Source: Nostoc sp. S13 (GTDB taxonomy: Bacteria; Cyanobacteriota; Cyanobacteriia; Cyanobacteriales; Nostocaceae). Taken from it: a stretch of 64,000 nt of DNA. Position numbers and translations under genes: made by a program. The DNA lies in the NCBI RefSeq assembly GCF_029379315.1, contig NZ_JAQYWQ010000011.1:1-64000 (forward strand). The letters are read 5' to 3'. The notes below the pieces were generated by a model. The model ran no database searches and was not told where the DNA came from. It worked only from the letters and a program-made list of their open reading frames with translations. Of the stretch, positions 29,035 to 39,155 are shown one piece after another (the first letter of the stretch is position 1; each line of letters begins with the position of its first letter).

Positions 29035-29940
29035 ATGGCGGATCAGTTAATTCGTGCAACAGCAGCCGAAGGTGGAATTCGTGCCGTAGGTGTGATCACC
29101 ACACGTTTAACAGAAGAAGCACGGGGACGCCACAAGCTTTCCTATGTGGCAACGGCAGCACTAGGTCGGACTATGGCGGCAGGACTGTTAATGGCTTCTA
29201 GCATGAAGCGAACTGGGTCAAGGGTTAACGTTCGGGTGAAGGGCGATGGGCCTTTGGGCGGCATATTGGTAGATGCAGGCTTAGATGGCACAGTACGCGG
29301 ATATGTCGGGAATCCATCTGTAGAATTGCCTCCCAATGCCAAAGGTAAGCTAGATGTTGGTGGTGCGGTGGGTGACGGCTACCTCTACGTTGTACGGGAT
29401 ATCGGTTATGGTTATCCCTACTCTAGTACTGTTGAACTAGTTTCTGGTGAAATTGGCGATGATGTGGCTCATTATCTGGTGAATTCTGAACAAACACCTT
29501 CAGCTTTAGTTTTAGGTGTGTTCGTGGGAGCAGGTGGAGTAACTGCGGCTGGAGGATTACTGGTACAAGTGTTACCGAAAGCTGCCAGAGACGAAGCTTT
29601 AGTAGAAAGGTTGGAATCACGGGTAGCTGGTCTAGCAGGATTTACGCCATTGTTGCAAGCTGGGAAGACTTTGACTGAAATCTTTAGCGACCTGTTGGGA
29701 GACATGGGGTTGGCAATCTTTCCTGAACGTCAAATGCTGCGCTTCCACTGTGGTTGTTCTTTTGATCGTGTTTTGAGGGCACTGAAGATTTTGGGAGAAG
29801 CCGAACTGCAAGATATGATTATTAAAGATGATGGCGCTGAAGCAACTTGCGACTTTTGCGGCAGTGTTTACCAGGCAAATAGCGATCACTTAGCTCAACT
29901 CATTGCCGATTTGCAAGCTGAATCTCCTGTTTCAGGATAA
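29035..29940 (+). CDS. hslO: 33 kDa redox-regulated chaperonin Hsp33
   Basis: A 301-residue holdase chaperone activated by oxidation. The C-terminal zinc/redox switch is intact: HCGC (Cys239, Cys241) and CDFC (Cys272, Cys275). The N-terminal motifs LIRATAAEGGIRAV and ALGRTMAAGLLMASSMK are typical. I chose ATG 29035; an upstream in-frame start at 29011 would add eight non-conserved residues. It probably protects proteins during photo-oxidative stress (inference from the family). Confidence 0.94.
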   Translation: MADQLIRATAAEGGIRAVGVITTRLTEEARGRHKLSYVATAALGRTMAAGLLMASSMKRTGSRVNVRVKGDGPLGGILVDAGLDGTVRGYVGNPSVELPPNAKGKLDVGGAVGDGYLYVVRDIGYGYPYSSTVELVSGEIGDDVAHYLVNSEQTPSALVLGVFVGAGGVTAAGGLLVQVLPKAARDEALVERLESRVAGLAGFTPLLQAGKTLTEIFSDLLGDMGLAIFPERQMLRFHCGCSFDRVLRALKILGEAELQDMIIKDDGAEATCDFCGSVYQANSDHLAQLIADLQAESPVSG

Positions 29941-30092
29941 AGTATAAAACAGCACTAATTTTGAGATTGATAATGGTATTCTGTGGAGAGAGATAATCAA
30001 AAAGTAGCTTTTTAATCACGAGAAAGTTACTATGTCAAGAATGGAATTATCGATCTAAAACAGAGCGCTATTCAATTATTTTGGTGTGAGAG

Positions 30093-32177
30093 ATGACAGA
30101 GCGGGATATTCCAGACAGTTGGTCTTCAGCCAGTGGAAGAGAGCCAGATCAAAACGCAAGATTATCCCGAACCGAAGAATTGGGTGAAACTCAACCATTT
30201 GGTGTTCCAGCTACTGGTTCTACCTCCAAGTCTGTGAAGCGGCGAAAAAAAAACAATACGGAAGGATTACTTATAAATAGTCATTCAGAAGAAACTGCCC
30301 AACTCAGTAAAAGTTCTGGGAAATGGCCACGCTGGATGAAAAGCTGGGTATTGTGGTCAGTATTGCTAATGTTAATTCCCGGCAGTGTAGGATTGCTGGC
30401 AATGGCAATACTGCTGAAGTTGCCAGCTGCCCCTAACTGTCCCTCGATTTTCTGGCCCCTAGCTAGTGCTTCTGTGCGGCTACACTGCGCTCAGTTGGCG
30501 GCTTCTAAAGAGACAGTGAACGACTTATTGCAAGCGATCGCTCTGGTGAAGCAACTACCACAAAATCACCCGTTGCATGGAGAAATTGATCGTTTCATGG
30601 AAGAATGGTCGCGGGATATTTTGAAGTTAGCTGATCAAAGTTTCCAAACTGGGAATTTAGATGAAGCGATCGCTACTGCTCAGAAAATACCCCAAGACGT
30701 GGCGGCTTATAAATTAGTCGATGAGCAAATTGGCAAATGGCAGTTGATTTGGTCAAAGGCAGAAGCTACATACAACGGTGCGATCGCTGAAGTGCGAGAA
30801 CGGCACTGGCAATCGGCATTCATGTTATCGGCTAAAATGCTGCGCGTAGACAATCAATACTGGGCGAGTACTAAATACGACCAATTGAATCGTTTAATTG
30901 CCAGTGCGCGGGAAGATGGCGATAAGTTAGGAAAAGCTGAAAACTTAGCAAGTAGTAAAGTAGTCGATAATTTATTAGAAGCGATCAAGCTAGCCGAGTC
31001 TATACAGCAGGAAAGTTACCTTTACGAAAAAGCTCAGGAAGCGATTCCCGCATTTGGACGCAAAATGCTGGAATTGGCACAGGCAAAACTAGACAAGCGG
31101 GATGCGGATGAAGCGCTGAATATTGCCAGACAAATACCGGAAAGTGCAAAACTACAAGCCGAAACAGATGACTTTATCGCCATAGCTGACGCTAAAAGGA
31201 GTGCTTGGATAGGTAATGTTTCTGGTTTAGAGGCTGCGATCGCCCAAGCACAACAAATTGATCCCTCAAGACCAGTGTATAACGAAGCACAGCAACTGAT
31301 TGCTCGTTGGCAGTTGGAAATTGAAGATGTTGCCAATCTAGAAAAAGCGAGAATATTGGCTAGTCAGGGAACAGTGAATAATTTAACAGCAGCGATCGCC
31401 CAAGTGGAACTCATCCCTGCTAATAATCCCAGGGGCACAGAAGCTAGGCAAGAGATCGATCGCTGGCGTGCCCAAGTGGAGACAATTGAAGACCAACCTT
31501 ACTTAGAACGCGCCGAACAGATAGCGGTATTTGAGGATATTAACTCCTTGCAAGCTGCGATCGGTCAGGCCAACGAAATCCGTAAGGGTCGTGCATTATA
31601 TCCAGAAGCACGCAAAAAAATTCGCACTTGGATAGGAAAGATTCAGCGAATTCAAGACCAGCCGTACTTGGATCAGGCACAAGAACTGGCTCAGAGTGGA
31701 AATCTCACCGCCGCCATTGGCGCAGCTCAACAAATTGCCTCGTCGGGAAGGGCGCTTTCTGGGGAAGCACAAGCTGCGATAAATGACTGGGAAGGTCAAA
31801 TCCGCACTAGAGAAAACTGGAAAAAAGCCCAGGAAGTGGGGGCGGCTGGTACGCCAGAAGCCTTAGTTGAGGCAATACGGCTGGCAGATGGGGTTTCAAA
31901 CAATAGCATCTTACGTATGGATGCGAATCAGGCTATTGACCAGTGGAGTCAGCAATTGTTAGAAATAGCACGTTCTCAAGGTCAGTCTGATATTGCTAGA
32001 GGGATTGACATTGCCAAATCGATTCCACGCGGTAGTGCTGCTTACAGTGCGGCGCGAGAGCAAATTAAGGCTTGGCAAGAATTTCTCAATCCTCAACCGC
32101 AACCTCAGCCTCAGCTTGAGTCTCCACAATTGTCACCATCAACTACTCCAACATCAACTACTATTAATGGGCAGTAA
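30093..32177 (+). CDS. membrane-anchored helical repeat protein, unknown function
   Basis: A 694-residue protein. A charged, Ser-rich cytoplasmic N-terminus (1-80) is followed by one transmembrane segment (about 83-109). A long Ala/Gln/Glu-rich helical domain follows, built from repeats of roughly 40-50 residues with the pattern LAxAIxxAxxIP...Y..A...I..W. These resemble TPR- or SEL1-like solenoids, although I cannot confirm a family. The C-terminus is Pro/Gln/Thr-rich and disordered (QPQPQPQLES). There is no catalytic motif. It probably exposes a protein-binding domain outside the membrane. Confidence 0.7.
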   Translation: MTERDIPDSWSSASGREPDQNARLSRTEELGETQPFGVPATGSTSKSVKRRKKNNTEGLLINSHSEETAQLSKSSGKWPRWMKSWVLWSVLLMLIPGSVGLLAMAILLKLPAAPNCPSIFWPLASASVRLHCAQLAASKETVNDLLQAIALVKQLPQNHPLHGEIDRFMEEWSRDILKLADQSFQTGNLDEAIATAQKIPQDVAAYKLVDEQIGKWQLIWSKAEATYNGAIAEVRERHWQSAFMLSAKMLRVDNQYWASTKYDQLNRLIASAREDGDKLGKAENLASSKVVDNLLEAIKLAESIQQESYLYEKAQEAIPAFGRKMLELAQAKLDKRDADEALNIARQIPESAKLQAETDDFIAIADAKRSAWIGNVSGLEAAIAQAQQIDPSRPVYNEAQQLIARWQLEIEDVANLEKARILASQGTVNNLTAAIAQVELIPANNPRGTEARQEIDRWRAQVETIEDQPYLERAEQIAVFEDINSLQAAIGQANEIRKGRALYPEARKKIRTWIGKIQRIQDQPYLDQAQELAQSGNLTAAIGAAQQIASSGRALSGEAQAAINDWEGQIRTRENWKKAQEVGAAGTPEALVEAIRLADGVSNNSILRMDANQAIDQWSQQLLEIARSQGQSDIARGIDIAKSIPRGSAAYSAAREQIKAWQEFLNPQPQPQPQLESPQLSPSTTPTSTTINGQ

Positions 32178-32472
32178 CATACAGCACTATTTCATTTAAT
32201 TGAACCATATATGTTGTAAGGGCACAGCAATACTCATGCGTGTCAACTTAACGTTAAAAGGGTGGTTAGAAACTGCACGCCTGTCGCCTCTCGCAAGGGG
32301 AGACGCTGCACGAACAACTCTTGGAACCCCCCTTCTCCTGTCGGAGACGCTACGCCAACAGGTGACGCTCGCGACGCTCGAACGCGAACAGCGTCTCCTG
32401 TCTTGAAAAGGGCTGTAGGGAGAAGACTATTCCATTCACCAAGGCTTAAGTTGACAGAACCGCATGGTCTAT
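32178..32472. repeat. dispersed repeat region
   Basis: Contains GTTAAAAGGGTGGTTAGAAA, which recurs at about 60474-60495, and a block of GGAGACGCTACGC/GACGCTCGCGACGCTCG-type repeats common in Nostoc. No gene. Confidence 0.6.
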
Positions 32473-33351
32473 TTATTCCCCGATCGCTTCTCCCCATTCC
32501 TTAATTACAGAAAATAGTGATGAGTAATCATCATCAGCAAATGACATTTTTACAGCTGTTTGCAAGATTTGCCGCACACCTTTAATACTGCTGAGATCCA
32601 AACTCAGAGATTTCGCTTCAGAGATAAACAATTCTGTATCTTTAAGCAAGTGTTTTGTGGGGAAATTGGGATTAGCATAATTGCCATCCAACATCCGTTC
32701 TAGTTTTTTGTCAAAAGTAGGTGCGTAAAGTGAACTGTCGCGCAATATTTGCATAAACACATCCACATCGACACCCTGACGCTGGACAAAAGCTAGACTC
32801 AGAGCAAAGCTAGTTGTTAGGGAAGCTATTAGTTGATTTAGTGCCAATTTGAGCGCCGCCGCAGATCCCACTGGCCCTATAAGTAAAGGTTCTGTCCCAA
32901 AATGTTGGAGTAACTTTAAGTGGCGTTCATATTGTTCTGGTTGGGCACCTACCATAACACTCAACTTGCCAGCTTTTGCTTCCGGGATACTCCCTAATAC
33001 GGGCGCTTCTAAATACTCACCACCACCTGCAACAACTGCATCTCTAATTTCCTGGCTTTCTGTGGGAGTAATTGTTCCCATTTGGATGATCGTGCGCCCT
33101 TCTAGAGTTTGCCAAGCAGTATCTGAAAGCAACACATTATAAATGGCCGAGGCATTAGTAAGCATGAGGATTACGCACTCAGCAGCACGAATAGCGTGGC
33201 GGGGATGTGTGACAATTTCAGCCCCAGCTGCTTGTAGTGGTGCTAATTTTTCTGGGGTACGATTATAGGCAACTAGCTGTATATCTGCGGCTAATAACCT
33301 TTGAGCCATTGGTAGTCCCATCAGTCCAGTTCCCAGAAATGCGACCTTCAT
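32473..33351 (-). CDS. NAD(P)-dependent oxidoreductase, 3-hydroxyisobutyrate dehydrogenase family
   Basis: A 292-residue beta-hydroxyacid dehydrogenase. The Rossmann motif FLGTGLMGLPMA is at residues 5-16, and the NRT at 30-32 is compatible with NADPH. The substrate loop is APVLGSIPEAKAGKL, and the catalytic Lys is in AALKLALN (about 164-171). Members reduce glyoxylate or succinic semialdehyde or oxidise 3-hydroxyisobutyrate; which substrate applies here cannot be read from the sequence. It stands alone. Confidence 0.88.
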   Translation of the reverse strand: MKVAFLGTGLMGLPMAQRLLAADIQLVAYNRTPEKLAPLQAAGAEIVTHPRHAIRAAECVILMLTNASAIYNVLLSDTAWQTLEGRTIIQMGTITPTESQEIRDAVVAGGGEYLEAPVLGSIPEAKAGKLSVMVGAQPEQYERHLKLLQHFGTEPLLIGPVGSAAALKLALNQLIASLTTSFALSLAFVQRQGVDVDVFMQILRDSSLYAPTFDKKLERMLDGNYANPNFPTKHLLKDTELFISEAKSLSLDLSSIKGVRQILQTAVKMSFADDDYSSLFSVIKEWGEAIGE

Positions 33352-33387
33352 TTTTCATGTTCCTTTGGTACAGCGTCAAACAATTTT

Positions 33388-33470
33388 GGATTTTGGATTT
33401 TGGATTTTAGATTGAAAAGAGCAATCAAGCCACTAGCTTTGTCATTTAATTTTAGATTTTAGATTTATTC
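33388..33470. repeat. heptamer repeats (GGATTTT and TTTTAGA types)
   Basis: Three to four copies of GGATTTT at 33388-33412 and a related TTTTAGATTTTAGATTT run at 33450-33467. STRR-type sequence in the gap upstream of the oxidoreductase gene. Confidence 0.7.
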
Positions 33471-33649
33471 CACGTAGCTTGATTCTCGCAAAGCGAGTAT
33501 AAATTCGGGGTTAACTCTTGAAGGTGCTGCGCGAACAGACCATCGTGAACATCGCGATCGCAATGTTTGATTCAAATTAATAGGGAAGTAGTTATTTAAG
33601 ATTTAAGATCCGATGGCAAATCCCACTTTCTACTTCCTAACTCTGGCAA

Positions 33650-33745
33650 TCAACCACCAGCAGCAAAAGTCGCCATAATTATCACTGAAAGTAAAATACC
33701 TGGAGTAAGTAAGGTTACTAGCATTAGTAGGTCATGAGTGGACAT
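33650..33745 (-). CDS. possible 31-residue single-pass membrane peptide
   Basis: ATG at 33745 to TGA at 33650. The peptide begins MSTHDLLMLV, is hydrophobic for most of its length (residues 6-26, with a Pro-Gly near the middle) and ends in FAAGG. Size and layout resemble the small membrane subunits of photosynthetic or NDH complexes, but I cannot match it to PetL, PetM, PetN, PsbN, PsaM or Ycf12. No Shine-Dalgarno sequence was seen. It is downstream of the MidA-like gene on the same strand, about 110 bases after its end. Confidence 0.4.
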   Translation of the reverse strand: MSTHDLLMLVTLLTPGILLSVIIMATFAAGG

Positions 33746-33855
33746 AATTATTACTTTGGTAGTGTGTTTAGCTTTAGAGTAATCACTGTTATGCTAGTCT
33801 AAATAAGACTGATACTGCATTCTTAAATAGAGTTTTAACTTTTCTTTCTTTACGT

Positions 33856-35067
33856 TTACTCTGGCAGAGTCAATCCTTTTAGTGGTTGATAAATTTCTGT
33901 CTTGTCGAGACCTTTGCTCTGAACTAGGACTCCAAAGCCGCCCAGTCCGGTGGGATCTATAAGCTGGTGTAGTGCATCCCGCCGCTTTAGTAACTGGGAG
34001 AGGGGTTGCTGTTGAAAAGAAAGTGCAGCAATACGTTCGTCGAAGACGCGGCTTAGCCGTTCGCCTAAACCCAACGCCATCAAAAATAATCCCTGCTGAA
34101 TAAAACCAACATTCTTTAAATTGTACTTGTGGCCCCAACGTTCCAAAGCCGTAAAATCAACATGGGCAGTGATATCTTGTCGCCCAATATTGATATAAGG
34201 GTTGTCATGGAAACGGTGGTGATAATAACACTGTAGCGTTCCTTGCGATCGCCTGGGATTATAGTAACGACTTGCGGGGTAGCCATAATCAATTGTTAAC
34301 ACATAGCCGCGCTGTAAGCGGTCTGCTACTATACTCAACCAGTCTGAAGCAGCCAAATTAATTTCACTGCGATAACCATCTGGATATGCACTTTGGGCAA
34401 AGTTGATTCCCAGTAAATCCAAATATTCAGCCAGTTGGGGCGTTGAAGGTTCCCCTGTGACTTCTACAAATGATGGGCATGGGGCATTGCTTTCTTTCTC
34501 ATTCTTATCTGTGGTTACATATATTTCTCGCAGTTCTTCCGTTTCTAGAATGAATTGATGCACGGGAAACGCATCTACTAACTCATTAGAAAAAAAGCAG
34601 CCTGTGATCGCATTAGGTGGTATATCCTCTAGATTGCACCAACGCACGGGTAAATCTTGCAAGCGCTGCTGTTGTTCTTGTCTTAAAGTTGGGGACTTTT
34701 CAACAATGACGTACTCCAGTGCCGTAAAAAAATCTGGGTAGCGTAGCTGATGATATTTAAGGATATGCAATGCCAGCAATCCTTGCCCTGCTCCCATTTC
34801 TACCAAAGAAAAGGGTACAGGTTTTCCTAAAATCTCCCACATTTGCAAAAATTGTTCTGCTAGCAACTCGCCAAAGTCAGCACAGAGATTTGGAGAGGTA
34901 AAAAAATCACCACCCTGAAAGCCAATTTTGACTGCATCGCTGGAATAGTAGCCATGGTCAGGGTGGTATAGTACCATGTCCATGAATTGTGCAAAAGTAA
35001 TTCGTTGTTGAGGAGTGGTGGTAATCTGATTTGCGATCGCTGCACACAATGCTGGATTTGAATCCAT
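33856..35067 (-). CDS. MidA/NDUFAF7-like SAM-dependent methyltransferase
   Basis: A 403-residue class I methyltransferase of the DUF185 family. Conserved elements are ITFAQFMDMVLYHPDHGYY (23-41), GDFFTSPNLCADFGELLAEQ, the SAM-binding VEMGAGQGLLALHIL (about 89-103), SNELVDAFPVHQ, and DYGYPASRYYNPRR. In mitochondria the homologue methylates an arginine of the 49-kDa subunit of complex I, whose counterpart NdhH is encoded at 50 kb here; a similar role in NDH-1 assembly is a reasonable inference, not shown. Confidence 0.85.
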   Translation of the reverse strand: MDSNPALCAAIANQITTTPQQRITFAQFMDMVLYHPDHGYYSSDAVKIGFQGGDFFTSPNLCADFGELLAEQFLQMWEILGKPVPFSLVEMGAGQGLLALHILKYHQLRYPDFFTALEYVIVEKSPTLRQEQQQRLQDLPVRWCNLEDIPPNAITGCFFSNELVDAFPVHQFILETEELREIYVTTDKNEKESNAPCPSFVEVTGEPSTPQLAEYLDLLGINFAQSAYPDGYRSEINLAASDWLSIVADRLQRGYVLTIDYGYPASRYYNPRRSQGTLQCYYHHRFHDNPYINIGRQDITAHVDFTALERWGHKYNLKNVGFIQQGLFLMALGLGERLSRVFDERIAALSFQQQPLSQLLKRRDALHQLIDPTGLGGFGVLVQSKGLDKTEIYQPLKGLTLPE

Positions 35068-35453
35068 AAAATTTGAGATTGGGGAGTAGAGAAAATAAAT
35101 GAATTATGAATGATCCAAAACAAAATTCATAATTCATAATTTCCCTAACGGTCTACAAACCCTATAATATCGATCACTGTGCTATGGCGCTGGCATTGAT
35201 TGACAGAAAAAACTTGAGAAGTTTGCACTTCCATGCGATCACCACAAAATGGTTCAGCACCTATCTACCTGAAATCTTTATTTTGTCAATACATCTTTCA
35301 AAGCAGAAATAGTTCGAGGGTCGGTATAGCCCGACCATTGCTATATTTAGGTATATGCAAGTTCTCAGAATTTGTGAGCAAGCCCTAAAATTGACTAATA
35401 CCGAACTAGTCACAAGCAAGCAAAAACAGATTGCATAATTATCATTTTTACCA
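35068..35453. other. intergenic region
   Basis: No gene recognised. It has a perfect 13-bp inverted repeat (ATGAATTATGAAT at 35099-35111 with 35125-35137) and a short GGTCGG/CCGACC hairpin at 35323-35340. Confidence 0.5.
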
Positions 35454-37229
35454 TCAGCAATAATCTGAGTTTTCGTAAGTGCTTGTGCTGGTTGGAGGTG
35501 GTTCAATATTTTGGCCAGCAAATTTGAGTAGGTTAGCAAAGATAACTGGATCACCAGCTAAAATTGGCTTCCAACCTTCAGGTGCTTTATTAATATAAGA
35601 TTCGTGATCAGAATCTAAAAGTCCATAAAATACCTCGGCTACAATCCGACCACCTACCCAACCTAGTTGAGTTTTAGCGCCAACACCATTGAGTAACTCA
35701 TTTTCGGAAAAACTTTTTCCCACACCAAAGTGATCTACTAAAGGAGCTTGAGCCTCAGCTAAGATGTAAAACCAGAGTGGGGTATCCTTTTGAAAACTCT
35801 TAGTAACTGGCTCAAACACGAATTCACCGTCTACTATTTTGTCGTTCACTACATGAGGTCGTCGCACGCTAAGTTGATCTGATGTGAGAGCGGTAGCTTG
35901 AGTAAAACCTTTTTCTTGTAAAGCTTTGACAATCTGTTGCCCGCCTTGTATTCTGTAGTTGTTGCCCCGCAATAAATTAAGCAGTGCCAGTGATGGACGT
36001 GGTGGTACTACTTTTGTGTCTGGCAAGGTGTCAGGGCTGATTGTATCCTCAACTTCTTTAATCACCCCTCCAACATTCTGGCTTGTTGGCAATACAGGGG
36101 ACGGTAAAACGCCAAGTGGGTCAACCAAGTTGGAATCAATTTTGTAAGCTAGTTGTAAGCGTACTTCTGGATTGGTATCACCAGCAGGCTTGTCACGAAG
36201 CTCATTAGGCAACACTCCTGGGCCTGTAAACGGGAAAAAGCGCGCCCAATTTTCAATGACATGATGACTCGGCAGTGGCTCGAATCCTAACAAACTGTCA
36301 TCGTCTCGGTTGGAACTTTTACTATCCGGGAAAATGCTAAACTTTTTATCTTTGTTGAGGCGATAACCAAAGCGTACTCCAGAATGTCCAAAGCGGTAAG
36401 CTGCTACTACAAATTCGCGGGGTAAATTCTCGCGTTTGTCTTCTGTATAAAGAGCATAGTTTTGGGCGCGTTGGTCACGAGTTTTACCTTTTAGACCTTC
36501 TAGAACATCCGCACTAACAATGCGCGGCAAAAAGTCTTCTATGACTATCTTTTGATAAGCCCAGCGTACTTCGTTTTGTGCTGCTTCAAACAAAGCAGTA
36601 CCCGTCAGTTTCTGATCGTCTTGCAGTCTGTGATTGTTTTGTTTGAGCTTTGCTACTACTGCATTATGATACTTGACAAAAGACAATTGAATTTGACTAA
36701 TGATCGAGTTTTCATCATTACGTTTGTCACCAACAATCGCGCGACCATTGGGGCTACGCAGTAGGTCTTGATCTGCCTGATGTTTAAAGTCTTCAACTAG
36801 CTTTGTATTACTGGCACTAGGTTTAACCTGATTTTCAGTACCATTTTTATATAAAAGAGTAGCCCCATCCTCAGCGTACATAAAAGGTTGAGCATCAGGA
36901 CCATCACCATATAAGGAATCCAAATCAAAGCGTGGAGTTCGTAAATTACTTGGCAAACGATCTTGAGAACCAATATCTACTGGGTTTAAAGATGATGTGT
37001 TATCAAAGGTGAGATCGTGATCGATGAACTGACCAAAGTATGTATAACCTGCTGGTAACAGCAAATTTTCTTCAGGATCAGGACCATCTTTCACGCTATC
37101 AGGCTCTGACTTCATGCTGTTGGCAAGTTCTAATAGTTCATGGGTCGGGTAGCTTTTTTCTCTTAAAGGCAGTAAATGTGTAAATGCTTGTTCTCGTGTG
37201 CCGACGGAACCGTGACCAAATCCACTCAT
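35454..37229 (-). CDS. animal-type haem peroxidase
   Basis: A 591-residue member of the peroxidase-cyclooxygenase superfamily. Distal site FGQFIDHDLTF gives Gln67, His71 and the haem-linking/calcium Asp72. Proximal His282 lies in YRFGHSGVRFGYRLN. LDSLYGDGPDA and IISQIQLSFVKYHNAVV are also typical. There is no signal peptide, so it is cytoplasmic or exported by another route. Cyanobacterial members oxidise halides or organic substrates with hydrogen peroxide; the substrate here is unknown. It stands alone, next to a WD40 protein gene on the same strand. Confidence 0.9.
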   Translation of the reverse strand: MSGFGHGSVGTREQAFTHLLPLREKSYPTHELLELANSMKSEPDSVKDGPDPEENLLLPAGYTYFGQFIDHDLTFDNTSSLNPVDIGSQDRLPSNLRTPRFDLDSLYGDGPDAQPFMYAEDGATLLYKNGTENQVKPSASNTKLVEDFKHQADQDLLRSPNGRAIVGDKRNDENSIISQIQLSFVKYHNAVVAKLKQNNHRLQDDQKLTGTALFEAAQNEVRWAYQKIVIEDFLPRIVSADVLEGLKGKTRDQRAQNYALYTEDKRENLPREFVVAAYRFGHSGVRFGYRLNKDKKFSIFPDSKSSNRDDDSLLGFEPLPSHHVIENWARFFPFTGPGVLPNELRDKPAGDTNPEVRLQLAYKIDSNLVDPLGVLPSPVLPTSQNVGGVIKEVEDTISPDTLPDTKVVPPRPSLALLNLLRGNNYRIQGGQQIVKALQEKGFTQATALTSDQLSVRRPHVVNDKIVDGEFVFEPVTKSFQKDTPLWFYILAEAQAPLVDHFGVGKSFSENELLNGVGAKTQLGWVGGRIVAEVFYGLLDSDHESYINKAPEGWKPILAGDPVIFANLLKFAGQNIEPPPTSTSTYENSDYC

Positions 37230-37461
37230 ATGATGCTCCTTAATTAAGGTAAAGTTAATTGATTGAATGACTATTGCGTTAAAGCAATCTGCACTTTAGA
37301 TTTCGATAAACTTATCAAAAGAAAGTGATTTTGACAGCTTTGACACTTTTGTAAGCAGAGATGGCATAGCCTAGTTGTCAAATTAATGTCGGCTAGGATG
37401 TATCCCTGTCTATCATCAGATTTACTCCTTATAGATTTGTTTACTTTCTGAAAGCTTATTG

Positions 37462-38487
37462 TCACTCTTTAGGAAGAGACCAGAGTTTGATGGTTTTGTC
37501 GGCACTGCTGCTGGCTATCATGTTTCCATGCGGTCTGAAAACTACTGACCGCACGCCTCGCTCATGCCCGATCAAATTCTCCAAAAGTTTACCTTCAGGC
37601 AACCCCCATAACTTGATAGTGCTATCATTGCTACCACTAGCTAATCTCTTGCCATCAGGACTGAAAGCCACTGACCACACAACTCCATCATGTCCAATTA
37701 GGGAGTGCAACAATTTACCAGTGGGCATTTGCCAGAGTTTGACTGTCCGATCAGCACTGCCACTCGCTAAAGTCCGTCCATCAGGGCTAAAAGTCACTGA
37801 GCGGACGGCTTGTGAATGAGCATTCAGGGTTTTTAGAACAGCACCATCCATGAGCCGCCAAATTTTGAGTGTACCACCCTCATTGCCACTAGCTAAGGTC
37901 TGCCCATCCGGACTAAAAGCAACAGTTCTTACCCACTTTCCATCCGATAACTGATGAACTTGTACGCCAGTCTGCACGTTCCAGATGCGGATGGTTGTGT
38001 CAGCACTTCCACTGGCTAACCACTTTCCGTTGGGGCTGATGGCAACGGCTTCTACATCATCTGTATGGCCATTTAGAGTACGAAGCAGTTGCCCCGTCTC
38101 TAAATTCCAGAGTTTAATACGGTTATCCCAACTGCCACTAGCAAGCAGCTTGCTATCTGGACTGATGGCAAGGCTTACCACTGCATTGCCGTGTCCTTCT
38201 AAAGTATGGAGTAAGGTGTTACTAGACAGATCCCAAATTTTAATTTTTTTATCGTAACTGCCACTGGCGAGAAAGCGTCCATCAGGGCTGATTGCGATCG
38301 CGTAAACCCAAGTTGAATTTCCTTGGACAGAACGTAAAGGTTGAATGGTTGCAACAGAGATAGTAGCAATACTAGCGTTTCGGAAGGAAGACAATAGGCT
38401 AGCACAACTGCTACTACCAACCAAGATCATTAGGGTGCTGATTGCCAATGCTGCTGAAGATTTCCAGGTAATTTTTTTCGATCTCAT
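37462..38487 (-). CDS. exported WD40 repeat protein
   Basis: About 341 residues from the ATG at 38487, supported by AAGGA about 10 bases upstream; the frame is open 15 codons further. The N-terminus is a signal sequence (basic MRSKK, hydrophobic run, then SSSCASLL, perhaps a lipoprotein cysteine). Then follow seven WD40 blades with the pattern V.SVAFSPDG..LASGS.D.TIKLW, enough for a full propeller. It is a scaffold-type protein with no catalytic domain. The protein may sit in the periplasm or on the thylakoid lumen side. Confidence 0.85.
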   Translation of the reverse strand: MRSKKITWKSSAALAISTLMILVGSSSCASLLSSFRNASIATISVATIQPLRSVQGNSTWVYAIAISPDGRFLASGSYDKKIKIWDLSSNTLLHTLEGHGNAVVSLAISPDSKLLASGSWDNRIKLWNLETGQLLRTLNGHTDDVEAVAISPNGKWLASGSADTTIRIWNVQTGVQVHQLSDGKWVRTVAFSPDGQTLASGNEGGTLKIWRLMDGAVLKTLNAHSQAVRSVTFSPDGRTLASGSADRTVKLWQMPTGKLLHSLIGHDGVVWSVAFSPDGKRLASGSNDSTIKLWGLPEGKLLENLIGHERGVRSVVFRPHGNMIASSSADKTIKLWSLPKE

Positions 38488-38564
38488 AACAGGACATTCC
38501 TTGTGCGAGTGGGAGAATAATCTGACTTGCACCCACTGCCTAACGGTGTCGGAGACTAGCGGTA

Positions 38565-39155
38565 CTATAGAGTAATTTTTTCTGGAATTTGAGATGAGAA
38601 CGCTTTTCCTTTCGCTTTTTGTTGTTTATTCCGATGTTCAATCCAGCGTCGCATCAGAAATAAAAGGGTTGTCGTGACAATCCCTACTAGCCCAATCGGG
38701 GTTAAATAGCTCCAATGCTCTAACATTTTGTCCCAAACGTGCCAAGTGAGCAGGAACATAGCTAAGTAAGTCAGGGTATGTAATCGCTTCCAATTTTTTT
38801 TCAGTCTTTTGACACTCCAGTCATTAGAAGTAATTGCCAATAGGCTAAAAATTATGAAGGTAGATACACCTTGGCTATAAATCCAATAGGTATTGGGATC
38901 TGAAAAATCAAGGTCTCTCTTTTTCATTAAGAGGAAACCGTGAAGCAAAGCCAAGCAGAAAGCCAGAATACCGATAAGTCGTCGATATTTTAACAGCCAT
39001 TTGGGAAGGTTGGCTTGTTTAGTTTGAGGAAAAATGATTCTGAGATTCGTGGGCATTAAGGTGAGAATATAAGCTCCTAAAGCTAGAAATCCCAGGCTGT
39101 TTTCTAACGGTGCTATATCGATTGCTACCACGACTAATCCTCCTTCATTTTTCAA
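38565..39155 (-). CDS. ferric reductase-like transmembrane protein
   Basis: A 196-residue integral membrane protein with about five hydrophobic segments. His72 (LLHGF), His126 (RLHTLTY) and His139 (LTWHVWD) are placed as haem b ligands in ferric reductase-like/MsrQ-type domains. No FAD or NAD domain is attached, so it needs an electron partner. It could be an MsrQ-like quinol-linked haem protein; no MsrP gene is nearby. A 77-base gap separates it from the WD40 gene start at 38487. Confidence 0.8.
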   Translation of the reverse strand: MKNEGGLVVVAIDIAPLENSLGFLALGAYILTLMPTNLRIIFPQTKQANLPKWLLKYRRLIGILAFCLALLHGFLLMKKRDLDFSDPNTYWIYSQGVSTFIIFSLLAITSNDWSVKRLKKNWKRLHTLTYLAMFLLTWHVWDKMLEHWSYLTPIGLVGIVTTTLLFLMRRWIEHRNKQQKAKGKAFSSQIPEKITL

